Of a stretch of 64,000 nucleotides of DNA, positions 16,975-26,145 are shown piece after piece. Source of the DNA: an uncultured Clostridia bacterium. GTDB taxonomy: Bacteria; Bacillota; Clostridia; Oscillospirales; Ruminococcaceae. Every line of letters starts with the position of its first letter. The stretch's first letter is position 1. The notes beneath the pieces are model-generated. The model had not been told where the DNA came from and searched no databases. It saw nothing but the letters and a program-made list of their open reading frames with translations. A program made the position numbers and the translations under genes. Location: assembly GCA_946567425.1 (NCBI GenBank), contig CAMNXF010000009.1:1-64000 (forward strand), written 5' to 3'.

Positions 16975-18153
16975 ATGAACGAACTGGAACTGAAGTACGG
17001 CTGCAACCCCAACCAAAAGCCGTCAAGAATTTTTATGGAGAACGGCAGGGACTTGCCTATCGAGGTACTGAACGGCAAGCCCGGCTACATCAACTTTATG
17101 GACGCTTTCAACGGCTGGCAGTTAGTCAAGGAGCTGAAAGCCGCAACGGGTTATCCTGCCGCGACTTCTTTCAAGCACGTTTCTCCCGCAGGCGCGGCTA
17201 TCGGCTTGCCGCTCACGGAAACGCTCGCGAAAATTTACTGGGTGGACGACCTCGGCGAATTAAGCCCCTTGGCGTGCGCATACGCGAGAGCACGCGGCGC
17301 GGACAGAATGTCGAGCTATGGCGATTTTATCGCGCTGTCGGACGTCTGCGACGTGCCCACAGCCAGGATAATCCAACGCGAGGTCTCGGACGGCGTGATC
17401 GCTCCCGGCTACGAGCCGGAGGCGCTGGAGATACTCAAATCCAAGCGCAAGGGAACGTACAACATCATCAAGATTGACGAGAGCTACACACCCGACCTGA
17501 TAGAGCGCAAGCAGGTGTACGGTATAACGTTCGAGCAGGGGAGAAACGAACTCGTTATCAATGACGAGCTGTTCGCGAACCGCCCCACCAAGAACAAGGA
17601 GATACCGACGAGCGCGATACACGACCTCGCGATCGCGATGATAACGCTGAAATACACGCAATCCAACTCGGTTGCCTATGCGTGCGGCGGACAGGCTATC
17701 GGTATCGGAGCGGGGCAGCAGAGCCGCATTCATTGCACTCGTCTCGCGGGAACAAAGGCGGATAACTGGTATTTGCGGCAGTCGCCGACCGTTATGAACT
17801 TGCAGTTTGTGGACGATATCCGCCGCGCCGACCGCGATAACGCGATCGACCTGTACATCGGCGAGGACTATATGGACGTGCTCGCGGAGGGCGAGTGGCA
17901 GCGCATTTTCAAGGTGAAGCCCGAGGTGTTCACACGTGAGCAGAAACGCGAATGGCTCGACACCATGAAAGGCGTGGCGCTCGGCTCGGACGCGTTCTTC
18001 CCGTTCGGCGACAACATCGAGCGCGCTCATAAGAGCGGCGTTGAGTTCATCGCGCAGCCGGGCGGCTCTATCCGCGACGACAACGTCATCGAGACCTGCG
18101 ACAAGTACAACATCGCAATGGCGTTCACGGGTATACGGCTGTTCCACCACTGA
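16975..18153 (+). CDS. purH: Stand-alone AICAR transformylase (PurH C-terminal type)
   Basis: 392 aa. It formylates AICAR to FAICAR with 10-formyl-THF. The family motif FKHVSPAGAAIG, CAYARARGADRMSSYGDF, and the late GSDAFFPFGDNIERA and QPGGSIRDDNVI blocks are present. The usual bifunctional PurH is over 500 aa and carries an N-terminal IMP cyclohydrolase domain; here that domain is absent and a separate PurO-type gene at 14020 supplies it. The ribosome binding site is AGGAGG. It ends the pur transcript. Confidence 0.93.
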   Translation: MNELELKYGCNPNQKPSRIFMENGRDLPIEVLNGKPGYINFMDAFNGWQLVKELKAATGYPAATSFKHVSPAGAAIGLPLTETLAKIYWVDDLGELSPLACAYARARGADRMSSYGDFIALSDVCDVPTARIIQREVSDGVIAPGYEPEALEILKSKRKGTYNIIKIDESYTPDLIERKQVYGITFEQGRNELVINDELFANRPTKNKEIPTSAIHDLAIAMITLKYTQSNSVAYACGGQAIGIGAGQQSRIHCTRLAGTKADNWYLRQSPTVMNLQFVDDIRRADRDNAIDLYIGEDYMDVLAEGEWQRIFKVKPEVFTREQKREWLDTMKGVALGSDAFFPFGDNIERAHKSGVEFIAQPGGSIRDDNVIETCDKYNIAMAFTGIRLFHH

Positions 18154-18165
18154 TAAAAACCGTAG

Positions 18166-18197
18166 TGCGCTCTCTGTTCGGGGGAGCGCATTTTTAT
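18166..18197 (+). terminator. Terminator after purH
   Basis: TGCGCTCTC pairs with GGGAGCGCA, followed by TTTTT. It closes the purine transcript. Between here and 18485 nothing coding was recognised. Confidence 0.8.
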
Positions 18198-18485
18198 TGT
18201 CGCAGACCGTCCTTTTTTTGATGAATTTTCGCCGATTTTTGGAGCAAAAATGCAGCTTGAAAAAACGTCACAAAAATCGGCACGAAAAATATTGTTTGTC
18301 GTTAAAAATCTACTTAACAATAATGTTTTCCGGGAATTGAAAATTGCGGAAACGCTCCAAAAAAAGTGGTAAAAACGACGCCGAAACAACGGTAAATTCT
18401 CCGCGAAATACGCTGCTTTTTTCTTACTGCAAAAAAGGCTCAAAAACATCTACCCTTATGCGGAATTTCTTGGCAAAACGCGTAC

Positions 18486-18514
18486 TTGACTTTTCCGTGC
18501 GGATATGCTATAAT
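18486..18514 (+). promoter_or_regulatory. Promoter of the M23 peptidase gene
   Basis: TTGACT (18486-18491), 17-nt spacer, TATAAT (18509-18514); a ribosome binding site AAGGAG and ATG 18535 follow. Confidence 0.8.
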
Positions 18515-18534
18515 TAAGTAAATAAGGAGAAAAA

Positions 18535-19885
18535 ATGTCGGATTTTATGACTTTTTTTACGAAGCGACAAATCCTGAAAAAGGCGAAGATCGGTTTTGAG
18601 TAAGATCAGACAGGGCATACGCGCGATTTGCGCGGCTGTGCGCTCTCGGCGAACGCTAAGGACAGCATTTTGGAGCTGGAGCGCCGAGGAGATTCGCGGG
18701 GAGAACGAGGAGCGGCAGCGCGAGATAGATGATCTGGGCGGCGATATCGCCGACAACGAATACGCGATAGAGCTTATCAACGCGCAGATAGACGGTTATC
18801 TTGACGAGATCGCGGCATACCGCAGGCTCGTCGAGGCGAAGCAGGAAAGCATTTCGCGGAAGAAAGACGAGATAGAGTGCGTAGAGCGGAGCATCGCCGA
18901 CAAGGAGCTTGCCATCGAGGACAAAAAGCTCGAAATTCGGTCGCTTGAAGCAGAGAACAAGGAAAATCTGGAAAAGTTTGCCAAACTTGCGCGGTGTCTG
19001 TACATGAACGACGTGTCGTCGCAGCTGCCGTTAATGCGCGGCTCTGACAATTGGTACGATTATTTTACATATCCCGACGTTGTAAAAAATATCGGCAGGC
19101 AAAATCTGGATTTTATGAAGCGGCTGCTGGAGTCGATAGACAAACAGGAGGAACTTATCGGCGGGCTGAACGCTGACATCGCGTCGCTTGAGGAGGACAA
19201 GACCGCGCTCGAAGCGGAAAAGGCGGAGTTCGAGCGTCAGGCGGAGGAGCTTGAACGCGAGAAGTCGGAGCTGGAGCAGAGCGTCGCGGAGAAGCATTCG
19301 GAGCTTTTCAGGCTTACCGAGGCGAACGACGATCTGCGCAGCCGCATTTCGGGGCTGAAGAACGACATAGCCGAGGCGGACAGGCTCGCGGAGGAGATAG
19401 ACGCGCAGATACGCGAAAAGATACGTCAAGCGCAGGAGGAGCGCGATCCCGAAATGCCCGACTACAGCGGCGACGGCTTGCGTTGGCCGCTCGACCCTCA
19501 GCACACAACGATCTCCGACCCGTTCGGGCAGTCGGACTGGCGGTTCCACAAGGCGGTGGACATCAGCGACGGCAGCATTCCGGGCGCGCCTATCTACGCC
19601 GCGCAGTCGGGAACGGTCATTACCGCGTCTAAGACCTGTCCGCACAACTACGGCAAGGAGTATAACTGCTGCTACAGCTACGGAAACTACATTCTTATCG
19701 ACCACGGCGGCAGTCTCGCGACGCTCTATGCGCACTGTCAAGAGCTTTACGTGTACGAGGGACAGCGCGTTGAAAAGGGCGACGTTATCGGCGAGGTCGG
19801 CTCTACGGGCTGGTCGACGTGGTATCATCTGCATTTTGAGACGCGCGTCAACGGCGATTACGTTGACCCGATGAGCTTCTTCTGA
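18535..19885 (+). pseudogene. M23 peptidase with coiled coil, N-terminus disrupted by frameshifts
   Basis: The promoter and AAGGAG site point to ATG 18535, but that frame stops after 22 codons. Codons beyond the stop in the same frame read CALSANAKDSILELE, as expected after a signal peptide, and the body then continues in another frame from about 18675 (EEIRGENEERQREIDDL). The body has long coiled coils and an intact LytM/M23 domain at the end: FHKAVDISD, LYAHC and HLHFE. Without an N-terminal signal the protein should not be exported. The gene is either dead or sequencing error is involved; from TTG 18596 a 429-aa product would still be possible. Confidence 0.75.
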
Positions 19886-19901
19886 ACGTCCGAGGAAAAA
19901 C

Positions 19902-19938
19902 AAAAAGGTATCATCTTTACGGGTGATACCTTTTTGTT
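19902..19938 (+). terminator. Terminator after M23 peptidase gene
   Basis: AAAAAGGTATCATC and GGTGATACCTTTTT form a strong hairpin with a T tract on either strand. Confidence 0.85.
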
Positions 19939-19990
19939 TGCGGTCGGGGCAAGTCGGCTGAATAGCAAAGGAGTGTTGTTTATTATTTTT

Positions 19991-20008
19991 TTGTGAAATT
20001 CTTGACAA
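19991..20008. promoter_or_regulatory. Likely Rex operator
   Basis: TTGTGAA-ATTC-TTGACAA is an imperfect palindrome with 7-4-7 spacing, matching the known Rex box pattern (TTGTTAANNNNTTAACAA-like). It overlaps the -35 hexamer of the acn promoter. The rex gene itself is the last gene of this transcript, so NADH/NAD+ control of acn-icd-rex is a reasonable inference. Confidence 0.65.
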
Positions 20009-20030
20009 CCGCATCAATATGTAGTATAAT
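20002..20030 (+). promoter_or_regulatory. Promoter of acn-icd-rex transcript
   Basis: TTGACA (20002-20007), 17-nt spacer, TATAAT (20025-20030). Confidence 0.85.
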
Positions 20031-20071
20031 ATAGAATAAGGAAGTAGACTTTTAAAAAAGGAGAAACTGTT

Positions 20072-22000
20072 ATGGGACTTACATTAACCGAAAAGATAAT
20101 CAAATCGCACATTGTTGACGGAGAAATGACCAAGGGCGCGGAGATCGGCTTGAAGATCGACCAGACGCTCACGCAGGACGCTACGGGAACAATGGCGTAT
20201 TTACAGTTTGAGGCTATGGGCGTTGACCGCGTAAAGACGGAGCGTTCGGTGGCGTACATTGACCACAACACGCTCCAGAGCGGCTTTGAGAACGCCGACG
20301 ACCACCGCTTCATCGGCTCGGTCGCAAAAAAGCACGGGATATGGTTCTCGCGCCCCGGCAACGGCATTTGTCATCAGGTTCATCTTGAACGCTTCGGCAA
20401 GCCCGGCAAGACGCTTATCGGTTCGGATTCGCACACCCCGACGGGCGGCGGTATCGGTATGCTCGCAATGGGCGCGGGCGGACTTGACGTAGCCGTGGCA
20501 ATGGGCGGCGGCGCGTATTACATAACCATGCCAAAGGTTGTAAAAATCAACCTCACGGGCAGGCTGAACGACTGGGTCTCGGCAAAGGATGTTATTCTTG
20601 AAGTCCTCCACCGCCTGACCGTTAAGGGCGGCGTGGGCAAGGTAATGGAGTACACGGGCGAGGGCGTAAAGTCGCTGAGTGTTCCCGAGCGCGCCACTAT
20701 CACGAATATGGGCGCGGAGCTGGGAGCAACCACGTCGATTTTCCCGTCCGACGAGACGACGCTTAAATTCCTCAAGGCACAGGGCAGGGAAGAGGACTAT
20801 GTCGAGCTTGCGGCAGACCCCGACGCGGTCTACGACGAGGAGGTCGAGATCGACCTCTCCGAGCTTGTTCCGCTGGCGGCTTGTCCGCATTCTCCCGATA
20901 ACGTGAAAACGGTCGAGGAGATCGGCGCGATAAAGATAGACCAAGTCTGCATAGGCTCGTGCACGAACTCGTCGCTTCAGGACTTGCGCAAGGTCGCGCA
21001 TATCCTCAAGGGCAAGACTGTTCACCCCGATGTTTCGCTCGCTATTGCGTGCGGCTCGAAACAGGTGTTCAATATGCTCGCGGACGGCGGTGAGCTGTCT
21101 ATTCTCATTGACGCGGGCGCGAGAATACTTGAGAGCGCGTGCGGCCCGTGTATCGGCATGGGTCAATCCCCGAACAGCAAGGGCATTTCCCTTAGAACGT
21201 TCAACCGTAATTTCGAGGGCAGAAGCGGCACAAAGGACGGTCAGATATACCTCGTTTCCCCCGAGACCGCAGCGATAAGCGCGATAACGGGCGTGTTTAC
21301 CGACCCGAGAACCGTCGGTGAAATGCCGCCCTACGTAATGCCCGAGAAGTTCCTCATCAACGATAATATGGTAACTCCCCCCGCGACCGTCGAGGAGGCT
21401 CCGAACGTTGAAATTCTGCGCGGACCGAACATCAAGCCGTTCCCCGTAAACAAGCCCCTCGCGGAGACTATCGAGAGCGGCGTTACGCTGAAGGTCGGCG
21501 ACAACATCACTACCGACCACATTATGCCCGCGGGCGCGAAGATACTGCCGCTCCGTTCGAATATCCCCGCAATCTCCGAGCACTGCTTTGCGGTATGCGA
21601 CGAGACGTTCCCCAAGCGTGCGAAAGAGGCAGGCACAAGCATTATCGTCGGCGGCGTGAACTACGGTCAGGGCTCGTCGCGCGAGCACGCGGCGCTTGCT
21701 CCGCTGTACCTCGGCGTTAAGGCGATAATCTGCAAGTCGTTCGCGAGAATACACCGCCAGAACCTCATCAACAACGGCATTCTCCCGCTTGAATTTGTCA
21801 ACGAAGCCGACTACGATAAGATAGAACAGGGCGACAGCCTTGTAATAGCGAATATCCGCAGCATCATCGAGAACGGCGGCAAGATCATAGTTGAAAACAA
21901 GACCAAGGGCTTTTCGTTCGAGGTGAAGTGCGAGCTTTCCGAGCGCGGCAAGGGCATGATTCTCGCGGGCGGTCTGCTCAATTACACGAAGGATAATTGA
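20072..22000 (+). CDS. acn: Aconitate hydratase
   Basis: 642 aa, a length typical of the shorter bacterial aconitases related to the mitochondrial type. It interconverts citrate and isocitrate. SDSHTPTGGGIGMLAMGAGG is in the N-terminal half. The cluster cysteines are in IGSCTNSS and ACGPCIGMG. The swivel domain has GGVNYGQGSSREHAALAPLYLG. It heads the transcript with icd and rex and, with citrate synthase at 28169, supplies 2-oxoglutarate for glutamate synthesis. The ribosome binding site is AAGGAG. Confidence 0.95.
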   Translation: MGLTLTEKIIKSHIVDGEMTKGAEIGLKIDQTLTQDATGTMAYLQFEAMGVDRVKTERSVAYIDHNTLQSGFENADDHRFIGSVAKKHGIWFSRPGNGICHQVHLERFGKPGKTLIGSDSHTPTGGGIGMLAMGAGGLDVAVAMGGGAYYITMPKVVKINLTGRLNDWVSAKDVILEVLHRLTVKGGVGKVMEYTGEGVKSLSVPERATITNMGAELGATTSIFPSDETTLKFLKAQGREEDYVELAADPDAVYDEEVEIDLSELVPLAACPHSPDNVKTVEEIGAIKIDQVCIGSCTNSSLQDLRKVAHILKGKTVHPDVSLAIACGSKQVFNMLADGGELSILIDAGARILESACGPCIGMGQSPNSKGISLRTFNRNFEGRSGTKDGQIYLVSPETAAISAITGVFTDPRTVGEMPPYVMPEKFLINDNMVTPPATVEEAPNVEILRGPNIKPFPVNKPLAETIESGVTLKVGDNITTDHIMPAGAKILPLRSNIPAISEHCFAVCDETFPKRAKEAGTSIIVGGVNYGQGSSREHAALAPLYLGVKAIICKSFARIHRQNLINNGILPLEFVNEADYDKIEQGDSLVIANIRSIIENGGKIIVENKTKGFSFEVKCELSERGKGMILAGGLLNYTKDN

Positions 22001-22001
22001 T

Positions 22002-22565
22002 ATGAGCTTTTTGGATATTTTCAAAAAGGATCCGCTGAAAGCGATTTTCAAGGACGACGAGCGTGAAGATCACGATGACATTCTTCAAGCGGCAATGCTG
22101 CTGTCACGCAATGATGCGGATGTTATGAATAATATGAACTCCGCGCTTGACGATCCGATAAAGTATCTTAAGGCGAACGCGGAGCGGCTTTCCGAACGCG
22201 GGATAGAGCTTGATGATGAGGAATCGCTTGAGGAGCAGGACGCGGACGAACTGCTGTTCCTCTCGATGGTGGACGAGCTTGAAACTCACGGTTACGCGTT
22301 CGAGTTTGACTATAGCTGCGAACTTAAGGACTTTCTTTGGGGATTAGAGCAAATAAATAACTATGAGCTTATTGCGGACGCTGTAAAGTCCGTAAAGCAG
22401 GATAAATCGGGTGACGTTGAAGCGTGGGCTAAGGAAATAAATCTCGCGCTCGGTGAAAAGGCTTGTCTGTGTTATATCTATATTGAATCGGACAGCTATC
22501 CGATAGCTATTTCGGACTATGATACTATCGGCAAACTTGAAATTCCGTTTATTACGGCAATATGA
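22002..22565 (+). CDS. Small acidic protein, DUF6630-like (copy 1)
   Basis: 187 aa. Starts FLDIFKKDPLKAIFKDDE and continues with acidic helices; the C-terminal half has YAFEFDYSCELKDFLWGLEQI and a beta end with CLCYIYIESDSYPIAI. A paralogue follows directly. The pattern recalls DUF6630-type proteins found near polymorphic toxins (from memory, unverified). No signal peptide or membrane span. The spacing of 1 nt to acn suggests cotranscription. Confidence 0.65.
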   Translation: MSFLDIFKKDPLKAIFKDDEREDHDDILQAAMLLSRNDADVMNNMNSALDDPIKYLKANAERLSERGIELDDEESLEEQDADELLFLSMVDELETHGYAFEFDYSCELKDFLWGLEQINNYELIADAVKSVKQDKSGDVEAWAKEINLALGEKACLCYIYIESDSYPIAISDYDTIGKLEIPFITAI

Positions 22566-22576
22566 AAGAGGCTACT

Positions 22577-23125
22577 ATGAGTTTAGCAAGAAAGGATCCG
22601 CTTAAGGAAATTTTCAAGGACTACGACCGCAGCAATTTTGAGGATATCCTTGAAACCGCGCGGGCAATTTCAGGCGGCAACCGCAGAGTTGTGGCGGCTG
22701 TCGACGCAGCTCTCGACGACCCGAAAAAATACATAAAGCAGAACGCAAAGCGCTTTGAGGAGCGCGGCATAAGGCTTGACGATATCCCCGACGGGCTTGG
22801 CGCGGACAAGCTGCTGATGTTCGTAATGCTTGACGAGCTTGAGGTCTTTGACTATGTGTTCGAGTTTAATGCCGATTGTGAACGAGAGGATTTCTTGTGG
22901 AGATTGAGCCGGTTAAAGACGTACGACCTTATCAAGGACGCTGTCGGCGGTCTTGAGCTCGACGAGGACGGAAACGTCGAGACGTGGGGAAAGGCGATAA
23001 ACGGCGCGCTCGACGGCAAGGCTTACCTATGCTATATCCATATAGAGGGCGAAAATTATCCGCTGGCGTTAATGACACACGAAATATTTGAAAAGATACC
23101 GCTGCCGTTTGTGGTGGTAATGTAG
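22577..23125 (+). CDS. Small acidic protein, DUF6630-like (copy 2)
   Basis: 182 aa from ATG 22577, chosen by alignment with copy 1 (RKDPLKEIFKDYDR); a second ATG at 22562 overlaps the previous stop. Paralogous to copy 1 throughout (YVFEFNADCEREDFLWRL, CYIHIEGENYPLAL). Tandem duplication within the acn-icd transcript. Function unknown. Confidence 0.65.
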   Translation: MSLARKDPLKEIFKDYDRSNFEDILETARAISGGNRRVVAAVDAALDDPKKYIKQNAKRFEERGIRLDDIPDGLGADKLLMFVMLDELEVFDYVFEFNADCEREDFLWRLSRLKTYDLIKDAVGGLELDEDGNVETWGKAINGALDGKAYLCYIHIEGENYPLALMTHEIFEKIPLPFVVVM

Positions 23126-23133
23126 GAGGATTT

Positions 23134-23463
23134 ATGGGATTATTCGGGAAAGAGAAAAAGCAGCCGTCGGAGCGCAACGCTATCGATGACAGCAAGCTGA
23201 AAATAAATCTCGCGGACACGGCGCTCGGCTTGCTCGTCAAGGGCGAGGATTTCACGGAGCTTGCCAACACCAAGTGCGAATTCGGGTACCTGTTCGAGAT
23301 CGAGGGGCATGGCATTGAGGCGCTGTTCAAGCTCGAAACGGACATGACTGTCGCGTATTTCGCGGCGCAGGGCGACAAGCTCATGCGGCTGAACTTCAAC
23401 GAGGATCTGTTCCGTTCGACGACGGAGGATTTCCTTGATATGCACGGCGGCAAAGGTGAATAA
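23134..23463 (+). CDS. Small protein of unknown function
   Basis: 109 aa with AGGAGG upstream. Starts MGLFGKEKKQ, like the 8654 protein, then a compact alpha/beta region (GYLFEIEGHGIEALFKLET). No membrane segment. Not recognised. It is the third of four accessory genes between acn and icd. Confidence 0.6.
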   Translation: MGLFGKEKKQPSERNAIDDSKLKINLADTALGLLVKGEDFTELANTKCEFGYLFEIEGHGIEALFKLETDMTVAYFAAQGDKLMRLNFNEDLFRSTTEDFLDMHGGKGE

Positions 23464-23464
23464 A

Positions 23465-23785
23465 ATGGACGAAATTTCGCTGAAGATCGCCAAAACAAGC
23501 CCGCGTCAGCTTGACATTATAAAGCTCGTGCGCGAGTATGACGCTTCATTTTCGCTCGGCGAAATAAAGAACAGCATTCAAAACGGAAGCACCGTTGTCT
23601 GTTTTGACCCGTATAGCGGAGACTTGCTCGATGAAATGAACGGCGTTGACGTCCGCGAAAAATTTCTGAAACTAGTGAACGGTCTTCTCGGGTTGGGCGC
23701 GGATATTACGCTTGAACGTTATGGAGACGAGCTTGCGCCCGAAAATCTGGGTGAGCTGCTTCGGGATATTGATGAACGCAATTAA
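23465..23785 (+). CDS. Small protein of unknown function
   Basis: 106 aa, 1 nt after the previous stop. A helical start ([28 protein letters not shown]) is followed by [17 protein letters not shown]. Such short helical proteins occur among immunity-type families, but no match is claimed. It ends 10 nt before icd. Confidence 0.6.
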   Translation: MDEISLKIAKTSPRQLDIIKLVREYDASFSLGEIKNSIQNGSTVVCFDPYSGDLLDEMNGVDVREKFLKLVNGLLGLGADITLERYGDELAPENLGELLRDIDERN

Positions 23786-23795
23786 GGAGGAAATT

Positions 23796-25010
23796 ATGGC
23801 AAAGATACAGATGACAACGCCGCTTGTTGAAATGGACGGCGACGAAATGACCCGCATTATATGGAAGATGATAAAGGATATCCTTATCAATCCGTATATA
23901 GACCTGAAAACGGATTACTACGATCTCGGTCTGGTTCACCGCAACGAGACGGACGACCAGGTTACCGTTGATTCCGCGAACGCGACCAAGAAATACGGCG
24001 TTGCGGTGAAGTGCGCGACGATCACTCCGAACGCTCAGCGCGTCGAGGAGTACAAGCTGAAAGAGATGTGGAAGTCGCCGAACGGCACTATCAGAGCCAT
24101 TCTGGACGGCACGGTGTTCCGCAAGCCCATTCTGGTGAACGGAATAACGCCCTACATTCCCACATGGACAAAACCGATAACGATCGCCCGTCACGCATAC
24201 GGCGACATCTATAAGAACACCGAGCTGAAAGCGCCGCAGGGCAGCAAGGCAGAGCTTGTCATCACTGACAAGGACGGCAAGGAGACCCGCGCGCTTATCC
24301 ACGAATTCAAGGGCTCGGATGGTATCGTTCAGGGCGTTCACAACCTCGACAGCTCGATAGGCAGCTTCGCGAGAGCGTGCTTCAACTACGCTCTCGACGC
24401 AAAGGAGGACTTGTGGTTCGCGTCCAAGGACACGATCTCCAAGACCTACGACCACCGCTTCAAGGACATCTTCGCGGAGATCTACGAAGCGGAGTACAAG
24501 GCGCGCTTTGAAAAGGCGGGCATTGAGTACTTCTACACGCTGATAGACGACGTTGTGGCGCGCGTAATACGCTCCGAGGGCGGCTTTATCTGGGCGTGCA
24601 AGAACTACGACGGCGACGTTATGTCCGATATGCTTGCGACGGCTTACGGCTCGCTGGGCTTGATGACGAGCGTTCTCGTGTCGCCCGACGGGAACTACGA
24701 GTACGAGGCGGCTCACGGCACAGTAACGCGCCACTACTACAATTTCCTCAAGGGTGAAAAGACCTCCACGAACCCGATTGCGACCATTTTCGCGTGGAGC
24801 GGCGCACTCCGCAAACGCGGTGAGCTCGACGGCATACAGGCGCTCTGCGACTACGCAGACAAGCTCGAAAAAGCGTCCGTGCAGACCATGGAGGAGGGCG
24901 TTATGGACAAGAACCTCGCGGCGATGAGCAAGCTCGAAAACAAGCGCGTCGTCGACACCGAGACGTTCCTTGTGGAAATCAACAACCGACTTGAAAAGTT
25001 AATGGCATAA
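23796..25010 (+). CDS. icd: Isocitrate dehydrogenase, NADP-dependent (eukaryote-like dimeric type)
   Basis: 404 aa from ATG 23796 with AGGAGG upstream; longer frames overlap the preceding gene. It oxidises isocitrate to 2-oxoglutarate. Features are [11 protein letters not shown] near the N-terminus, the substrate loop [17 protein letters not shown], the metal-binding [24 protein letters not shown] and [10 protein letters not shown]. The length and motifs fit the dimeric type shared with mitochondria rather than the E. coli type. Confidence 0.95.
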   Translation: MAKIQMTTPLVEMDGDEMTRIIWKMIKDILINPYIDLKTDYYDLGLVHRNETDDQVTVDSANATKKYGVAVKCATITPNAQRVEEYKLKEMWKSPNGTIRAILDGTVFRKPILVNGITPYIPTWTKPITIARHAYGDIYKNTELKAPQGSKAELVITDKDGKETRALIHEFKGSDGIVQGVHNLDSSIGSFARACFNYALDAKEDLWFASKDTISKTYDHRFKDIFAEIYEAEYKARFEKAGIEYFYTLIDDVVARVIRSEGGFIWACKNYDGDVMSDMLATAYGSLGLMTSVLVSPDGNYEYEAAHGTVTRHYYNFLKGEKTSTNPIATIFAWSGALRKRGELDGIQALCDYADKLEKASVQTMEEGVMDKNLAAMSKLENKRVVDTETFLVEINNRLEKLMA

Positions 25011-25036
25011 ATTATCCTATACAGGGGTTGAAAATT

Positions 25037-25693
25037 ATGCAGGAAAATAAAAATATATCGAAATCGGTGATACGGCGTTTGCCTCGCTATTACCGTTTTC
25101 TCGGGGAACTGCTGAACGAGGGCGTGGAGAAGATTTCGTCGCGCGAGCTGTCGGAGCGAATGAGATTAACGGCTTCGCAGATACGGCAGGACCTGAACTG
25201 CTTCGGCGGTTTCGGGCAGCAAGGCTACGGCTACAACGTCGCTGAGCTGCGCGGACAGATCGGCGCGATACTCCACCTTGACGACAAGCGCACGGTAATA
25301 CTTATCGGCGCGGGAAATCTCGGACGCGCAGTGGCGTTACATATTGATTTCACGCGGTACGGATACGAGCTTACAGGCGTGTTCGACAGAGACGAAACGC
25401 TTACGGGCGAGAGTATTGCGGGTGTGCGGATACGTTCAACGGACGAGCTGCGCGGCTTCTGCGAGGATCGCCGTCCGAATATGGCGATTTTGTGTATTCC
25501 GCGCGACGGCGCGGAGGACGTTGTGAAAACGCTTATCGAGTGCGGAGTTACGGCTTTCTGGAACTTCTCACACTACGATATCCACGCCGAATATCCGAAC
25601 GCTGCGGTCGAGAATGTTCACCTTACAGACAGTCTTATGACGCTTTCGTACCTCATGGAGGAGAGCGGTGAGGACGACACGATAACAAATTAA
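25037..25693 (+). CDS. rex: Rex, redox-sensing transcriptional repressor
   Basis: 218 aa. The N-terminal winged helix has ISSRELSERMRLTASQIRQDL and the GGFGQQGYGYNV linker. The Rossmann domain has the GAGNLGRA dinucleotide motif, and a C-terminal domain-swap helix follows. Rex releases DNA when NADH is high. It is encoded behind acn and icd and a Rex-like box lies on their promoter, so it probably regulates itself and the citrate branch. ATG 25037 is preferred to TTG 25028. Confidence 0.95.
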   Translation: MQENKNISKSVIRRLPRYYRFLGELLNEGVEKISSRELSERMRLTASQIRQDLNCFGGFGQQGYGYNVAELRGQIGAILHLDDKRTVILIGAGNLGRAVALHIDFTRYGYELTGVFDRDETLTGESIAGVRIRSTDELRGFCEDRRPNMAILCIPRDGAEDVVKTLIECGVTAFWNFSHYDIHAEYPNAAVENVHLTDSLMTLSYLMEESGEDDTITN

Positions 25694-25696
25694 ACT

Positions 25697-25731
25697 GCAA
25701 AAGCGTCCGTTTGTTCGGGCGCTTTTTTGCT
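25697..25731 (+). terminator. Terminator after rex
   Basis: AAAGCGTCCG and CGGGCGCTTTT form a hairpin with a T run. Confidence 0.8.
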
Positions 25732-25792
25732 TCGCAAACGGCTTTGTTAAGCCGATGTTAAGTTTGGTTGACAAAGTTCAAGTGGAAGTTGG

Positions 25793-25821
25793 TAGACATT
25801 TTTCAGCATATCGTGTATAAT
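25793..25821 (+). promoter_or_regulatory. Promoter of 25866-26949 gene pair
   Basis: TAGACA (25793-25798), 17-nt spacer, TATAAT (25816-25821). Confidence 0.65.
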
Positions 25822-25865
25822 TAAACCAAGATGACAGCGGCGCAAAAGCAAACAGGGGGGAGTTT

Positions 25866-26144
25866 ATGGAGAAAAATGGCAGAACTACGGGCACGGTCAT
25901 CGAGGTGAAGAAGATATGGTGGATAAAGGTCAAGCTGAAAGCGGTAAGGCTGCACCCGCTTGACGGGGTCGCGTTTCCGCACAGCGTTAAGGTGAGGTAT
26001 ACCGTCGGCGGAAAGGAGTACGTCACAAAGGTGTATGTTCCGTGGCGGATACTGCCGCCGTCAAAGGGCGCGGAGGTCACGGTGGAGTACGATACGGACA
26101 GACCGTCGAGGTGCAGAGTCGGCTTAGTTAAGATAGGAGAATGA
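25866..26144 (+). CDS. Small basic beta-rich protein of unknown function
   Basis: 92 aa. Alternating strands (TGTVIEVKKIWWIKVKLKAVRL, VRYTVGGKEYVTKVYVPWRIL, VTVEYDTDRPSRCRV) recall DUF3592-like domains but without their membrane helices. The ribosome binding site is GGGGGG. It starts the transcript shared with the HTH protein, 1 nt apart. Function unknown. Confidence 0.65.
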   Translation: MEKNGRTTGTVIEVKKIWWIKVKLKAVRLHPLDGVAFPHSVKVRYTVGGKEYVTKVYVPWRILPPSKGAEVTVEYDTDRPSRCRVGLVKIGE

Positions 26145-26145
26145 A

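Noticed and set aside
20201-22051. Long open frame (616 codons) on the minus strand across acn
   Set aside because: It lies antisense to a well-conserved aconitase and is rich in Arg, Val and His as expected for a shadow of GC-biased codons. No ribosome binding site or family motif.
25740-25775. Possible Rex box after rex (TTGTTAA near 25744)
   Set aside because: The second half is in direct and not inverted orientation, and spacing does not fit.
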